Counted from the stretch's first letter, positions 36,009-45,268 are shown. The stretch is 64,000 nt of DNA from Fretibacter sp964410285 (GCA_964410285.1 CAYPFR010000002.1:186001-250000), one strand, 5' to 3'. The notes: generated from the sequence alone by a model not told the origin. Translations and numbers: made by a program.

Positions 36009-36050
36009 CCCCGAACTGCGGCCCAGCCGCCTGATTATCGCGGGGTTTTT
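36009..36050. terminator. Hairpin with T-run between the 36-kb unknown gene and ettA
   Basis: CCCCG pairs with CGGGG across an inner GCGGC/GCCGC hairpin, followed on the plus strand by five T residues. It lies just after the stop of the minus-strand secreted protein gene, whose own strand reads GGGG then TTG-AAATTT. It may end that transcript, but the better T-run is on the plus strand. Confidence 0.45.
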
Positions 36051-36071
36051 CTCAGGAAGGAATATGCGAGA

Positions 36072-37025
36072 TTAAGGGGTGTAGACAGTATAGGTGATCT
36101 CGGCGCTTACGAGTCCCGTTCCCATCGAGAAATCATAATTATTGCCATTGATCGCCGCGCCGCGCAGGTTATAGCGGCTTTGAAAGCCGACTGCTTGCTG
36201 CATAATGGAACCCGGCACGCGCGCTGTACGGCGGCCACCGTCAAAGACTTTCACCGGCGTTCCATCAAGATCATCTAATGTAAAAAGAGAGCCGTTCTGG
36301 CCAATAACAACGCCGCTGCCGCCAACAGCAGGATCTTGCGCGGCCTGACCCCAGCGGTTGACGCCATTGCCGCCGCTGACTTGATAGCGGAAACGATAAC
36401 GGATGTTTTCGAAATCCATAGTTGAAAAATCACCTGTGGCCTGAAAATTATCGGCCTGGGCATAGAGATCAAAAGCGGTATTTGAGGCCACGAAGAAGCG
36501 CGCCGCACGTCCGCCCCCGCCAAGCAGATCTATATCTGTATCATCATCTAAACCAAAGGCCGTATAGCTGTCATCGCTATCGAGTGTTTGATGTGGGGCG
36601 CTGCTGTTGAAGACCCCGCCAGATGTAGGGTCATTTATCTGAAACTCCCAGCCCGAATCCGTGCCGCTTTGGATTGGGTTATAGCGGCCCGTATTATAAT
36701 TGATCGAACGCCCATCCGCAGCGATCAAATCGTTGCCTTCAGCGCCCGACCCCAGATTGTCCAGCGTGACAAAATCAAAAACAATCGGGGCCTGCCCGCC
36801 CTCTTCAGCGAAATCATCTGCGCCAAAAACGATCACAAGTGAATTAGCTCGAAAAAATGGCCGATCTTGAACATTGGCAAGGGCTTGCAGCGGGGCAAGG
36901 CTTGAAACACCCACGAGGGCGCAAGCTCCAAGGCTTATCACGCGCGCCGAGAGGCGCTGGCTTAGCCGGAAATCTCTACAGCCTATATTCAACCCAAACC
37001 CCGATATGTTCCCAAATTTCAGCAT
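36072..37025 (-). CDS. Secreted protein of unknown function
   Basis: A 317-residue protein with a long basic N-terminus and hydrophobic signal segment (about residues 25-50; cleavage likely near LQALA/NV). The mature part is Gly/Asn/Asp-rich, with many short polar and aromatic beta-strand-like stretches and no Cys pairs, TPR repeats or catalytic motif I recognise. Beginnings such as FFRANSLVIVFGADDFAEEGG and the end VSAEITYTVYTP suggest a beta-sandwich or surface protein. An alternative start lies seven codons upstream. It is monocistronic, followed by a hairpin and divergent from uvrB. I do not recognise the family. Confidence 0.7.
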   Translation of the reverse strand: MLKFGNISGFGLNIGCRDFRLSQRLSARVISLGACALVGVSSLAPLQALANVQDRPFFRANSLVIVFGADDFAEEGGQAPIVFDFVTLDNLGSGAEGNDLIAADGRSINYNTGRYNPIQSGTDSGWEFQINDPTSGGVFNSSAPHQTLDSDDSYTAFGLDDDTDIDLLGGGGRAARFFVASNTAFDLYAQADNFQATGDFSTMDFENIRYRFRYQVSGGNGVNRWGQAAQDPAVGGSGVVIGQNGSLFTLDDLDGTPVKVFDGGRRTARVPGSIMQQAVGFQSRYNLRGAAINGNNYDFSMGTGLVSAEITYTVYTP

Positions 37026-37151
37026 AGTCGCCCCATACAAGTCCAAGCTAGCAACTTATTTTGAAGATAAAGCTGATAAAGAGAGTAAAGGCTTGGTTAA
37101 GATTTCCCCCTTTGCCCTTGTATTACGAGGTTCCTGCACTAGTTTAATTCT

Positions 37152-39302
37152 ATGCCATCAACCGCTGACATGGGCGCTTTTGAAGCGCCGGCCATATGGA
37201 TACCCCATAGGCCAGATCGTCCTAAAAAATCAGAGGGCGGAAAGCGTTTCCAACTGGTTTCTGAGTTTGAACCGAAAGGCGATCAGCCCGCCGCAATCAA
37301 AGCCCTGTGCGAAGGCTTGGCCGAGCGCGAGCGTGATCAAGTCCTGCTGGGGGTGACGGGTTCTGGCAAAACCTTCACAATGGCCAAAATCATTGAGCAA
37401 ACTCAAAGGCCTGCGCTCATTCTCGCGCCCAACAAAACCCTTGCCGCCCAGCTTTATGGGGAGTTCAAAAACTTTTTTCCTCACAATGCCGTCGAATATT
37501 TTGTCAGCTATTATGACTATTATCAGCCAGAGGCCTATGTCCCCCGCACTGACACATTTATTGAAAAGGACTCCAGTGTAAACGAGCAGATCGACCGTAT
37601 GCGTCACGCCGCTACCCGCGCAATTCTGGAGCGCGATGACGTGATTATCGTCGCCTCTGTCTCTTGCATTTACGGCATAGGCTCGGTGGAGACCTATACG
37701 GCCATGACAATAGATATTGCCAAAGGGGCTATAAAAGACCCTCGCGATTTTATGGGCGAGCTTGTCGCCTTGCAATATCAGCGTAACGATCTTGCCTTTC
37801 AGCGCGGGACATTTCGCGTGCGCGGCGACACAGTCGAGGTCTTCCCTGCCCATTATGACGACACCGCTTGGCGCTTTGATTTTTTTGGCGACGAGATTGA
37901 TAGTATCGTGGAATTTGACCCGCTAACGGGCAAATCTGGCCGCAAGCTTGATACGGTACGAATTTATGCCAATTCCCACTATGTCACGCCTCGCCCGACT
38001 GTGCAGGCGGCCATGAAAGGTATCAAAGCCGAACTCACTATGCGGCTTGAGGAGTTTGAAAAACAAGACCGGCTTTTAGAGGCTCAGCGCCTTGCTCAGC
38101 GCACGGAATTCGATCTGGAGATGTTGGCGGCGCAGGGCTTTTGCACCGGGATTGAGAATTACTCTCGCTACCTGACGGGGCGCGCGCCAGGCGAGCCACC
38201 GCCAACCATGTTTGAATATCTGCCTGAAAATGCGCTTTTATTTACGGATGAGAGCCATGTCTCCGTTCCGCAAATTGGCGCGATGAGTAAGGGCGATGCG
38301 AACCGCAAAGGAACGCTCGCCGAGCATGGTTTTCGCCTGCCAAGTTGTATTGATAATCGCCCCTTAAAATTTGAGGAATGGGACGCTATGCGGCCCCAGA
38401 CTGTTCATGTCTCCGCTACGCCAGGGAACTGGGAGATGGAACGCACAGGCGGTGTATTTGTGGAACAAGTTATCCGCCCAACAGGTCTGATTGACCCGCC
38501 CGTCGAAGTCCGGCCCGTAGCCAAAGACGGGGCGAGCCAAGTTGATGACGTGATCGATGAAGTCCGCAACACGACTGCCAAGGGTTTTCGCTCTCTTGTC
38601 ACCACGCTCACCAAAAAAATGGCGGAAGATCTAACAGAATATATGCACGACCAAGGCATACGTGTGCGCTATATGCATAGTGATATTGATACGCTTGAAC
38701 GGATTGAGATCATTCGCGACCTGCGCATGGGCGCGTTTGATGTCCTGATTGGGATTAATCTGCTGCGAGAGGGACTCGATATTCCTGAATGTGCCTTTGT
38801 AGGAATTTTGGATGCTGACAAAGAAGGGTTTTTGCGCAGCGAGACCTCTCTTGTGCAAACTATTGGCCGCGCTGCCCGCAACTCTGATGCCAAGGTCGTC
38901 CTCTATGCCGATAAAATCACGGGGTCCATGGAGCGGGCCATGGAAGAAACTGACCGCCGGCGAGAGCGCCAAATCGCCCACAATGAAAAACACGGCATCA
39001 CGCCCACTACCGTTCTCAGGAACGTCATTGATGTTGTTGGCGATAGCGAAGCGGCGCAAGATATTAAAGATGAAGCCAATAGCTGGACGCCATCTGGCCT
39101 TAAAAAGAAAAGCGGAAAATCAGGTAAGGCAAGGCGCCGCCTTATGGAAATGGCAGAGCCGGGCCAAGCAGGCTTTGTTGGCGCGAACCTCGCGGCAGTG
39201 CTGGCTGACCTTGAAAAGCAAATGTTCCTTGCCGCGGAAAATTTGGAGTTTGAAGAAGCCGCGCGCCTGCGAGACGAGATCAAAAAACTCGAAAACCAAT
39301 AA
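37152..39302 (+). CDS. uvrB: UvrABC excinuclease subunit B
   Basis: Damage-verification helicase of nucleotide excision repair. It has 716 residues. Walker A GVTGSGKT (about 67-74), the beta-hairpin region YYDYYQPEAYVPRTDTFIEKD that clamps DNA, the ENYSRYLTGRAPGEPP block, LFTDESHVSVPQ, helicase motifs V and VI (LREGLDIPE, QTIGRAARN), and a C-terminal UVR domain (LEKQMFLAAENLEFEEAARLRDEI) that contacts UvrC. I do not see a clean GTTC-N7-GTTC LexA box in the 105 bases upstream. Confidence 0.97.
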   Translation: MPSTADMGAFEAPAIWIPHRPDRPKKSEGGKRFQLVSEFEPKGDQPAAIKALCEGLAERERDQVLLGVTGSGKTFTMAKIIEQTQRPALILAPNKTLAAQLYGEFKNFFPHNAVEYFVSYYDYYQPEAYVPRTDTFIEKDSSVNEQIDRMRHAATRAILERDDVIIVASVSCIYGIGSVETYTAMTIDIAKGAIKDPRDFMGELVALQYQRNDLAFQRGTFRVRGDTVEVFPAHYDDTAWRFDFFGDEIDSIVEFDPLTGKSGRKLDTVRIYANSHYVTPRPTVQAAMKGIKAELTMRLEEFEKQDRLLEAQRLAQRTEFDLEMLAAQGFCTGIENYSRYLTGRAPGEPPPTMFEYLPENALLFTDESHVSVPQIGAMSKGDANRKGTLAEHGFRLPSCIDNRPLKFEEWDAMRPQTVHVSATPGNWEMERTGGVFVEQVIRPTGLIDPPVEVRPVAKDGASQVDDVIDEVRNTTAKGFRSLVTTLTKKMAEDLTEYMHDQGIRVRYMHSDIDTLERIEIIRDLRMGAFDVLIGINLLREGLDIPECAFVGILDADKEGFLRSETSLVQTIGRAARNSDAKVVLYADKITGSMERAMEETDRRRERQIAHNEKHGITPTTVLRNVIDVVGDSEAAQDIKDEANSWTPSGLKKKSGKSGKARRRLMEMAEPGQAGFVGANLAAVLADLEKQMFLAAENLEFEEAARLRDEIKKLENQ

Positions 39303-39408
39303 TTCTGAACGGCCCATATCCAATATAAGGCCTTGCACGCAGGCGGCTTTGCCTTTTATTTGACGCCAAAGATCTCACCCATTGGATGAACGGACTAAAG
39401 GAAACACT

Positions 39409-39771
39409 ATGATCGGTTACGTTACGCTTGGTGTATCAGATTTGGATGCAGCCAAAACATTCTACTCAGAATTACTCGGGGCCAAGGTTTTGGTCGATGT
39501 CGGCCGCCTCGCGATGATTGGAAAATCAATGGGCGCGCCCATGGTTGCGGTCTGTGAACCGTATAACGAAGATGCACCCCATCCCGGGAACGGCGTAATG
39601 GTTGCGTTTCCGGGCGGCAGTAAAGACGGTGCCAAAGCCATGTATGACAAAGCAATCGAACTTGGCGCAAGTTGCGACGGAGCGCCCGGTCAGCGGATTG
39701 AGGATAGATTTTACGGTGCCTATGTCAAAGACCCTGACGGGAATAAACTCTGTTTCTTTGATTTTAGTTAG
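39409..39771 (+). CDS. VOC (glyoxalase/bleomycin-resistance) family protein
   Basis: A 120-residue protein with one vicinal-oxygen-chelate fold of two beta-alpha-beta-beta-beta modules. The first module has the MIGYVTLGVSDLDAAKTFYSELLGA opening and the second ends with GAYVKDPDGNKLCFFDF. The start is the ATG after an AAAGGAAA ribosome site; an in-frame ATG nine codons upstream lacks one. Metal ligands of glyoxalase I are not all evident, so substrate and enzymatic activity are undetermined. It stands alone after uvrB. Confidence 0.85.
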   Translation: MIGYVTLGVSDLDAAKTFYSELLGAKVLVDVGRLAMIGKSMGAPMVAVCEPYNEDAPHPGNGVMVAFPGGSKDGAKAMYDKAIELGASCDGAPGQRIEDRFYGAYVKDPDGNKLCFFDFS

Positions 39772-39830
39772 AAACGGCAGCGTGAAATCGGCACTCAGGC
39801 TAAGCCCTCAGCTTGATCGGCCTCATACGC

Positions 39831-42800
39831 TCATGCTGCTTTGAAGGCAGGTTTCGTTTTCAAAGGCTTGACCATCGGATCTATGAGCCTTGATCTTTTT
39901 TCAGCTTTCAATTGCGCCGCCTTGGCAGCGCGCAGATCGGCTTTTATCGCCGCCCATTTTGTTACCATGATATCTAGACTATCGTGACTCAGCGGCTTTA
40001 CGAGGAAATCATCCATACCGACGATCTTGGCGAGTTGCTCATCCGCACCAAGGGCATAGGCAGAGAGACAGATGACCGGCGTTCGGTCCGCATCTGTTTC
40101 CTTCTCAAAGGCGCGAAGCGCACGCGTCACCAAAAATCCGTCCAGCTTGCGCAGCTGCACGTCCATAAAAATAATATCAAAATCAATCGTTTTTGCAGCT
40201 TCCAGCGCCTCCTCGCCGTCCCGCGCCGTATGCAGCTCTATTGATTTATCCTCTAGAAAATTCTTCATGACATGACGCACGGCCGTCTCAGCCTCAGCGA
40301 TCAAAATGCGTGACTGATTACGCTCAGGTCGCGGCGCAGCAGCAATCGGGCGGGGCCGTTTTTGGCGCAGCGGCGCACCCCCATCAATGACTTTGGCTTC
40401 GGGGCTTAAATGGGTTTGCATATGGGATTTCAGCGCCTGCAGGAGGGCGTCACTGCGAACCGGTTTAGCAACTTTTTCCGTCACGCTGGCTGAGTCTTCA
40501 GCTCTAATTTGCGTTAAATGCTGCAGTAAAATAATCGGCAAATCGGAAAGTTCAGCTTCGGATTTCATCTGAGCAATAAAATCTTGCGTGCCGGTTGAAG
40601 GCTGACCTAGGCTGCCGGCGTCAATAATCACGGCATCAAAAGCATTCCCTCCCCGCGCAGCCGCCAGCATGCCCGCGATGGCGTCCTTAGGCCTTTGGGT
40701 TGTGCGGCAGGACAGTCCCCAATGCTTGAGCTGGGCCGACATAATTTTAAGGCGCGGCGAGAGATGATCAATCACAAGGACCCGGCCAGAGGCAAATATA
40801 GGCGCTACCGGCGCGACGTTATCAAGCGGCATTTTTGCGGGCAATTCAATTTTGAGTTCGAGAGTAAAGACCGAACCTTTCCCAAGTTGGGAGCGGACGG
40901 TTAAATCCCCTTCCATTGCCTGCATAAGTTTTTTTGAGATCGAAAGGCCCAGCCCCGTACCGCCATATTTGCGGCTTCGTCCCTGATCTAACTGGAAAAA
41001 ATCGTCAAATAGACGGGGTTGGTCGGCGTCGCTAATGCCAATGCCAGTATCCAGCACTTGAATTTTAAGCCGCATGTCGTCTTCACTGCGAGCTGCGTCA
41101 ACATTGATAATAACATATCCTTTTTCCGTAAATTTTACGGCATTTTGAACAAGATTGATCAATACCTGCCGCAGGCGCCCGATATCCACTGGCAAGGTTT
41201 CTGGCAGATCAGGCGCGCAGCGAATCAAAATTTCAATATTTTTCTGCCGTGCTTCATCGCACATAAGGGCGGCAACATTTTCAGCCATGACCCGAACACT
41301 GGCCTGCGAAATATTAAGCTCAAAGGTTCCAGATTCGATTTTGGAATAATCTAATACGTCACCCAGTAAAGAGACAACGCCTTGGCTGGAGTGGTAAATC
41401 GTGTCGACGATTTCCTGCTGCCGTGCGCCAAGCCGCGTGGTGCGGCGCAGGACATCCGCTAGTCCCAGAACGCCGCTCATCGGCGTGCGGATTTCATGGC
41501 TAACATTGGCAAGAAAGGCTTTCTTAGCCTCATCAGCAAATTTTAAAGCTCGCAAGTCCTCTTGGCTTTTTTGATTGCTGTCTCTCTCGCGTTGCTGGCT
41601 ATTTTGTAATTTCTCATGGGAGAACTCAAGCTCGCGCCGCGCCTGCCGAAGGCGTATGAAGGAGACCCCCGCGATCAAAAGCCCTGATATGGCCAAGAAG
41701 CCGCCAAAAAGGATAATCGCATTGACGTGTTTTAAAGCCTCACTTTGAGCGCTCACCGGCGGGTTCGCTGGCGCGGCGCTCAGGGTTATTGGCGCCCCGC
41801 TTATCATTTGAACATCATCGCTAAGCCCGCCGGCCGGTCCAATATCCCCCTGATATTTAATCGGTAAATCCGTCAACGGGCGCGGCGAAATGGTTTGAGA
41901 CGAGAGATATAGGCTACGCTTTGCAGATAAGTCTCGCTCAGCCTGCGCCCGATTTTGATTGGCATATTTAAACATTTCGAGCGCGCGCGCCAAACGGCCC
42001 TGCCCTTCGTTGGCCGCAGCCAGCCCGTCATATAGCCTAGCGCCCAATGGATTTTGCGCCGTAAAATAGGGACTCTCTCGGACATCTCGAAACCGCGAGA
42101 GCGCAGCCGCAAAATCACCTTTTTGGACGGCAAGCTCGCCCAGCAAAATTCCTGCCGCAAAAATGACGGGATAATCATGGACAGCTTTCCCGTCTTGCAA
42201 GACGGTATCGGCCTTTTGCGCCGCCGTCTCTATATCGCCAACACCCGCAAAGGCGGCCGCACTTTTTAAAGCGAGTTGCCTGCGAAAATAGCTCGTGTCC
42301 TCACGCTTTAGGTCGTTCTGGCCGACAAAATAGTGATAAGCTAGCGCCGCATCCTTTGCATGATTTAATGCCTGCTTTGGGTCTTGTTGCGCCAAGGCAA
42401 GATCACTTAAACGCAAGAGGATGTCAGCGTGGTCACGCGAAAACTGCGCCAAGGACTGAAATTCTTCCTGCGTCAAAATATCGGTAAACACATCATGCGC
42501 GGCGCCGTGCAAAGCCAATGATTGCAATATACGCCCATACCCATAGGCGAGGGCATAGCGGCCGAGCGGGTTTTCGCTTTGGGCATGGTAGCGCGCGCGC
42601 GCAGACATGAGACCGGAGAGATCCTTATCCCGTAAACTCTTTAGGGTCACTGCCGTGAGCAAGTCAGCTTTCAGGCCCTCGCCGATCGGGGCTGCAAGAT
42701 ACCGCCCAAGCTCAGCTATCTCAGTTGAACTTTGCAAAGGCTCTGCCTGTCGGCCCACTGCGTAATATATCGCAAGGTCTAACGCGGCGGCAGCTTCGAT

Positions 42801-43004
42801 ATCCTCGCTACTCACATTGCTGCGCTCTGCGATCAAAGACTTTATACGGCTCTCGCTAGCGCTGCCCCAATGTCCCGTGAAAACCGCGCCGGCATCGGCG
42901 GCAAACGCGCATAGCGGGGCGCAAAGAACGAGGCCAAATAAAATTATGTTCGTGACAGCAGTGCCAAAGACCCGGCGTAGCAGCCGCCCTGCCCGCCAAT
43001 TCAT
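39831..43004 (-). CDS. Hybrid sensor histidine kinase with two receiver domains
   Basis: A 1057-residue membrane hybrid kinase. Signal/anchor segment (about 8-33), a large Ala-rich helical periplasmic domain with TPR-like repeats (about 40-415), a TM helix (about 425-447), a coiled coil, HisKA with His503 in NVSHEIRTPMSGVLGL, HATPase_c (NLVQNAVKF, DTGIGIS, GGTGLGLS), then two receivers. REC1 keeps Asp795 but has only one residue of the N-terminal acidic pair; REC2 has Asp948 in IIFMDVQL and the Lys of LVKPLS. The ATG is preferred over a GTG ten codons earlier. No cognate regulator is adjacent, so the output is unknown. Confidence 0.88.
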   Translation of the reverse strand: MNWRAGRLLRRVFGTAVTNIILFGLVLCAPLCAFAADAGAVFTGHWGSASESRIKSLIAERSNVSSEDIEAAAALDLAIYYAVGRQAEPLQSSTEIAELGRYLAAPIGEGLKADLLTAVTLKSLRDKDLSGLMSARARYHAQSENPLGRYALAYGYGRILQSLALHGAAHDVFTDILTQEEFQSLAQFSRDHADILLRLSDLALAQQDPKQALNHAKDAALAYHYFVGQNDLKREDTSYFRRQLALKSAAAFAGVGDIETAAQKADTVLQDGKAVHDYPVIFAAGILLGELAVQKGDFAAALSRFRDVRESPYFTAQNPLGARLYDGLAAANEGQGRLARALEMFKYANQNRAQAERDLSAKRSLYLSSQTISPRPLTDLPIKYQGDIGPAGGLSDDVQMISGAPITLSAAPANPPVSAQSEALKHVNAIILFGGFLAISGLLIAGVSFIRLRQARRELEFSHEKLQNSQQRERDSNQKSQEDLRALKFADEAKKAFLANVSHEIRTPMSGVLGLADVLRRTTRLGARQQEIVDTIYHSSQGVVSLLGDVLDYSKIESGTFELNISQASVRVMAENVAALMCDEARQKNIEILIRCAPDLPETLPVDIGRLRQVLINLVQNAVKFTEKGYVIINVDAARSEDDMRLKIQVLDTGIGISDADQPRLFDDFFQLDQGRSRKYGGTGLGLSISKKLMQAMEGDLTVRSQLGKGSVFTLELKIELPAKMPLDNVAPVAPIFASGRVLVIDHLSPRLKIMSAQLKHWGLSCRTTQRPKDAIAGMLAAARGGNAFDAVIIDAGSLGQPSTGTQDFIAQMKSEAELSDLPIILLQHLTQIRAEDSASVTEKVAKPVRSDALLQALKSHMQTHLSPEAKVIDGGAPLRQKRPRPIAAAPRPERNQSRILIAEAETAVRHVMKNFLEDKSIELHTARDGEEALEAAKTIDFDIIFMDVQLRKLDGFLVTRALRAFEKETDADRTPVICLSAYALGADEQLAKIVGMDDFLVKPLSHDSLDIMVTKWAAIKADLRAAKAAQLKAEKRSRLIDPMVKPLKTKPAFKAA

Positions 43005-43101
43005 TGTTCTTGCTTTGAAATCCCAATTTATCACGAACGAATCAGCCCTTCAGATCTTCGGCCAAATTCGCGCAAAAGGGTTAACAGATCGTAGAAATCG
43101 A

Positions 43102-43109
43102 TTAACCAT
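43102..43109 (+). promoter_or_regulatory. CtrA half-site-like TTAACCAT upstream of the hybrid kinase
   Basis: TTAACCAT equals the half-site form reported for CtrA. It lies about 100 bases upstream of the hybrid kinase start. A TTAA lies 17 bases before it, not the seven of a full box. Eight bases can occur by chance. Confidence 0.25.
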
Positions 43110-43121
43110 ACTTGGAAATAA

Positions 43122-43148
43122 AAACACCCTCCGCTAGCGAAGGGTGTC
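43122..43148 (-). terminator. Rho-independent terminator after the cytoplasmic cyclophilin gene
   Basis: ACACCCT and AGGGTGT pair around a CGCTAGCG core with one mismatch, followed in the minus direction by T-rich TTTTTATTT. It lies about 45 bases after the cyclophilin stop. Confidence 0.8.
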
Positions 43149-43151
43149 TTA

Positions 43152-43189
43152 ATACTAAACTATATGAATGATACTAAACTATATGAATG
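43152..43189. repeat. Perfect tandem duplication of a 19-base unit
   Basis: The unit atactaaactatatgaatg occurs twice head to tail, immediately after the cyclophilin stop codon and before its terminator. It looks like a recent slippage duplication. No function is evident. Confidence 0.9.
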
Positions 43190-43648
43190 CTAGCTAATGA
43201 CAGCTTTCACAATCTTGCCAGGATAGCGCGGCGGCTCCCCCTTGGGAATGGCGTCAACTGTCTCCATGCCGCTTTCAACCGCGCCCCAGACTGTGTATTG
43301 GTTATCTAAGAAATTTGCGTCATCAAGGCAGATGAAAAATTGGCTGGAAGCCGAGTTAGGGTTTTGCGCCCTTGCCATAGAGCACACGCCGCGCTTGTGC
43401 GGCTCTGCCGAAAATTCCGCAGGTATTTGTACATCTGCACCGCCCATGCCTGACCCATTGGGGCAGCCACCTTGCGCCATAAAACCGTCGATCACGCGGT
43501 GGAAGGTTAGGCCATCATAAAAGCCTTCGCCGACAAGGCGCGAAATTTGGGCTACATGGGCCGGCGCTAAATCCGGGCGCATTTTGATCACGACATCGGC
43601 GGGCTCTCCGCTATTTGTGTCGATTGTAAGTGTAAGTGTATCGGCCAT
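43190..43648 (-). CDS. Cytoplasmic cyclophilin-type peptidyl-prolyl isomerase
   Basis: A 152-residue cyclophilin without signal peptide. The fold landmarks are present: FYDGLTFHRVIDGFMAQGGCPNGSGMGG (catalytic Arg in FHRV), the GVCSMARAQNPNSASSQFFICLDD block, and LDNQYTVWGAVESGMETVDAI. It follows a secreted cyclophilin gene on the same strand, the pair lying next to coaD as is usual near gyrA in alphaproteobacteria. It corresponds functionally to PpiB-type enzymes; the symbol is left open because of the tandem paralogues. Confidence 0.92.
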   Translation of the reverse strand: MADTLTLTIDTNSGEPADVVIKMRPDLAPAHVAQISRLVGEGFYDGLTFHRVIDGFMAQGGCPNGSGMGGADVQIPAEFSAEPHKRGVCSMARAQNPNSASSQFFICLDDANFLDNQYTVWGAVESGMETVDAIPKGEPPRYPGKIVKAVIS

Positions 43649-43695
43649 TCCGGCTCCTTATTTTTCAGGGATGAGTAAGTGTGTGAGTCAATCAG

Positions 43696-44637
43696 TTAGA
43701 ATTTGCGAGACGGAATCGTGATGTCGCAAATATCGGGATAGCTGCCGTCAGCCGTCTTCTGCGTTGTTAGATATTGCTTAAAGGCCGGACTGTCGGGCTT
43801 GAGCACTTTGACTTTCAGCCGCTCGCCGTCTGGCATATCTGCCGCGATTTGTACCTTTTCCATGACGTCAGGAATAAACGCCGCATCATCCCCTTTTGTG
43901 CCCACTTTGAATCTTGTTAAAAGCTCTCGGCCATAAACAGTCGAACCCCAAATCGAGTATTGCGTATCAAGATGCGGCGCGGTTCCCCGCATGAGGAAAA
44001 ACTGGCTATTCCCGCTGTTGGGATTACCACTGCGCGCCATAGAGGTTACGCCTGAACAATGCAGTCCGTAAGCCCCGACCTTGCCGTCTTTGGTCAAGAT
44101 CGCTTGGCTGGCTGGCTGGCTCGCGACAGGCAGCGCCTTATAAAACCCAACGCCAACCTCACCCTGCGGGGTCTTACGGGCGTCAAACAATGTAATGGGC
44201 ATAGTGGGCGGGCGGCGGAAGGTAAATTCAGCCTCAATATCCGGAAGCGAGCTATCGCCCGTGCCGTCGCCTTTTGGATCGCCCGTCTGGTTCATAAATC
44301 CATCAATTACGCGGTGGAATGTGATCATGTCATAAAATTTTTGGCGGGTTAGCGTTTTGATCTGCGCAACATGGCGCGGCGCAATTTCAGGGTAAAGCTC
44401 AACGCCAATGCGGCCATAAGCCGTATCAATCACCAAAAGATTTTCAGGGTCAACGTCGCGCCAAGCCGATGCAGGCGCGTCATATCCGTTTCTTAAAGTC
44501 TTCCCCGCGCTCATCGCGGCGGCGCTGACCGCCTCTGTCTGCGGCGCATCTGCCGCGCCGCCGGAAGGGGTTTCGGCAGCGCAGGCGCTCATAGAAAAAG
44601 CAAGGGATGATATAAGAGCAAAACTAAAACGCATCAT
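43696..44637 (-). CDS. Exported cyclophilin-type peptidyl-prolyl isomerase, probable lipoprotein
   Basis: A 313-residue protein with an N-terminal signal ending in MSAC (Cys19), a plausible though imperfect lipobox. A low-complexity Ala/Pro segment precedes the cyclophilin domain (about residues 65-290), which keeps FHRVIDGFMNQTGDPKGDGTG, GVTSMARSGNPNSGNSQFFLMRG and LDTQYSIWGSTVYG. Insertions make it longer than the cytoplasmic paralogue. It probably folds envelope proteins in the periplasm. Its ATG overlaps coaD's stop by four bases, so the two are coupled. Confidence 0.88.
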   Translation of the reverse strand: MMRFSFALISSLAFSMSACAAETPSGGAADAPQTEAVSAAAMSAGKTLRNGYDAPASAWRDVDPENLLVIDTAYGRIGVELYPEIAPRHVAQIKTLTRQKFYDMITFHRVIDGFMNQTGDPKGDGTGDSSLPDIEAEFTFRRPPTMPITLFDARKTPQGEVGVGFYKALPVASQPASQAILTKDGKVGAYGLHCSGVTSMARSGNPNSGNSQFFLMRGTAPHLDTQYSIWGSTVYGRELLTRFKVGTKGDDAAFIPDVMEKVQIAADMPDGERLKVKVLKPDSPAFKQYLTTQKTADGSYPDICDITIPSRKF

Positions 44638-45134
44638 GAAAATTTATCCTTTAAGCGTAGCTCAACCTCAGGCGTTACAAACTGCGAGACATCCCCGCCA
44701 AGGCGGGCGATCTCTTTGACGAGACGCGAAGCAATCGTTTGATATTGCGGGTCAGCCATTAAAAATACAGTCTCTATATCCGGGTTAAGCCGATCATTCA
44801 TTCCTGCCATTTGAAATTCATATTCGAAGTCCGAAACGGCCCGTAAGCCCCGCACAATAGTGCTTGCGCCCACAGATTCAACAAAATGTATCAGTAGACC
44901 TTCAAAAGGTTTCACCTCGACCTCTATTTGCTCACGCAGGGGGGCAACGGCCATCTCGACCATCTCGACACGTTCATCAAGACCAAAAAGCGGGTTCTTG
45001 CCGCGATTAATCGCGACCGCCACAACCAATTTATCACAAAGCCGGCTCGCCCGTTTAATAATGTCCAAATGCCCGAGGGTCATCGGGTCAAATGTACCGG
45101 GATAAAGCGCCGTTCTGAATTTTGCTTGGGTCAT
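44634..45134 (-). CDS. coaD: Pantetheine-phosphate adenylyltransferase
   Basis: Penultimate step of coenzyme A synthesis (4'-phosphopantetheine plus ATP). It has 166 residues, the usual length. The nucleotidyltransferase motif YPGTFDPMTLGHLDIIKRA (T/HxGH-type) opens the protein; VRGLRAVSDFEYEFQMAGMN and the C-terminal ISSTLVKEI-like block (TIASRLVKEIARLGGDVSQFV) follow. In many alphaproteobacteria it lies directly downstream of gyrA; here the lasso cluster intervenes. Confidence 0.95.
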   Translation of the reverse strand: MTQAKFRTALYPGTFDPMTLGHLDIIKRASRLCDKLVVAVAINRGKNPLFGLDERVEMVEMAVAPLREQIEVEVKPFEGLLIHFVESVGASTIVRGLRAVSDFEYEFQMAGMNDRLNPDIETVFLMADPQYQTIASRLVKEIARLGGDVSQFVTPEVELRLKDKFS

Positions 45135-45268
45135 AAGGACTTATAACGCGCGCGGCGCTGAATTCTAGCTAAATCTCACTCCCGGCTCTATGGGCGGAAA
45201 ACGAAAAAGAAAGAAAAAAGGCCGCATTCAGACGTCAAAATATCGGCGGGGGTCGGGCGCTGACGCTT

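Noticed and set aside
37120..37151. Possible LexA box before uvrB (GTTC followed by AGTT)
   Set aside because: The second half-site does not match GTTC at a seven-base spacing.
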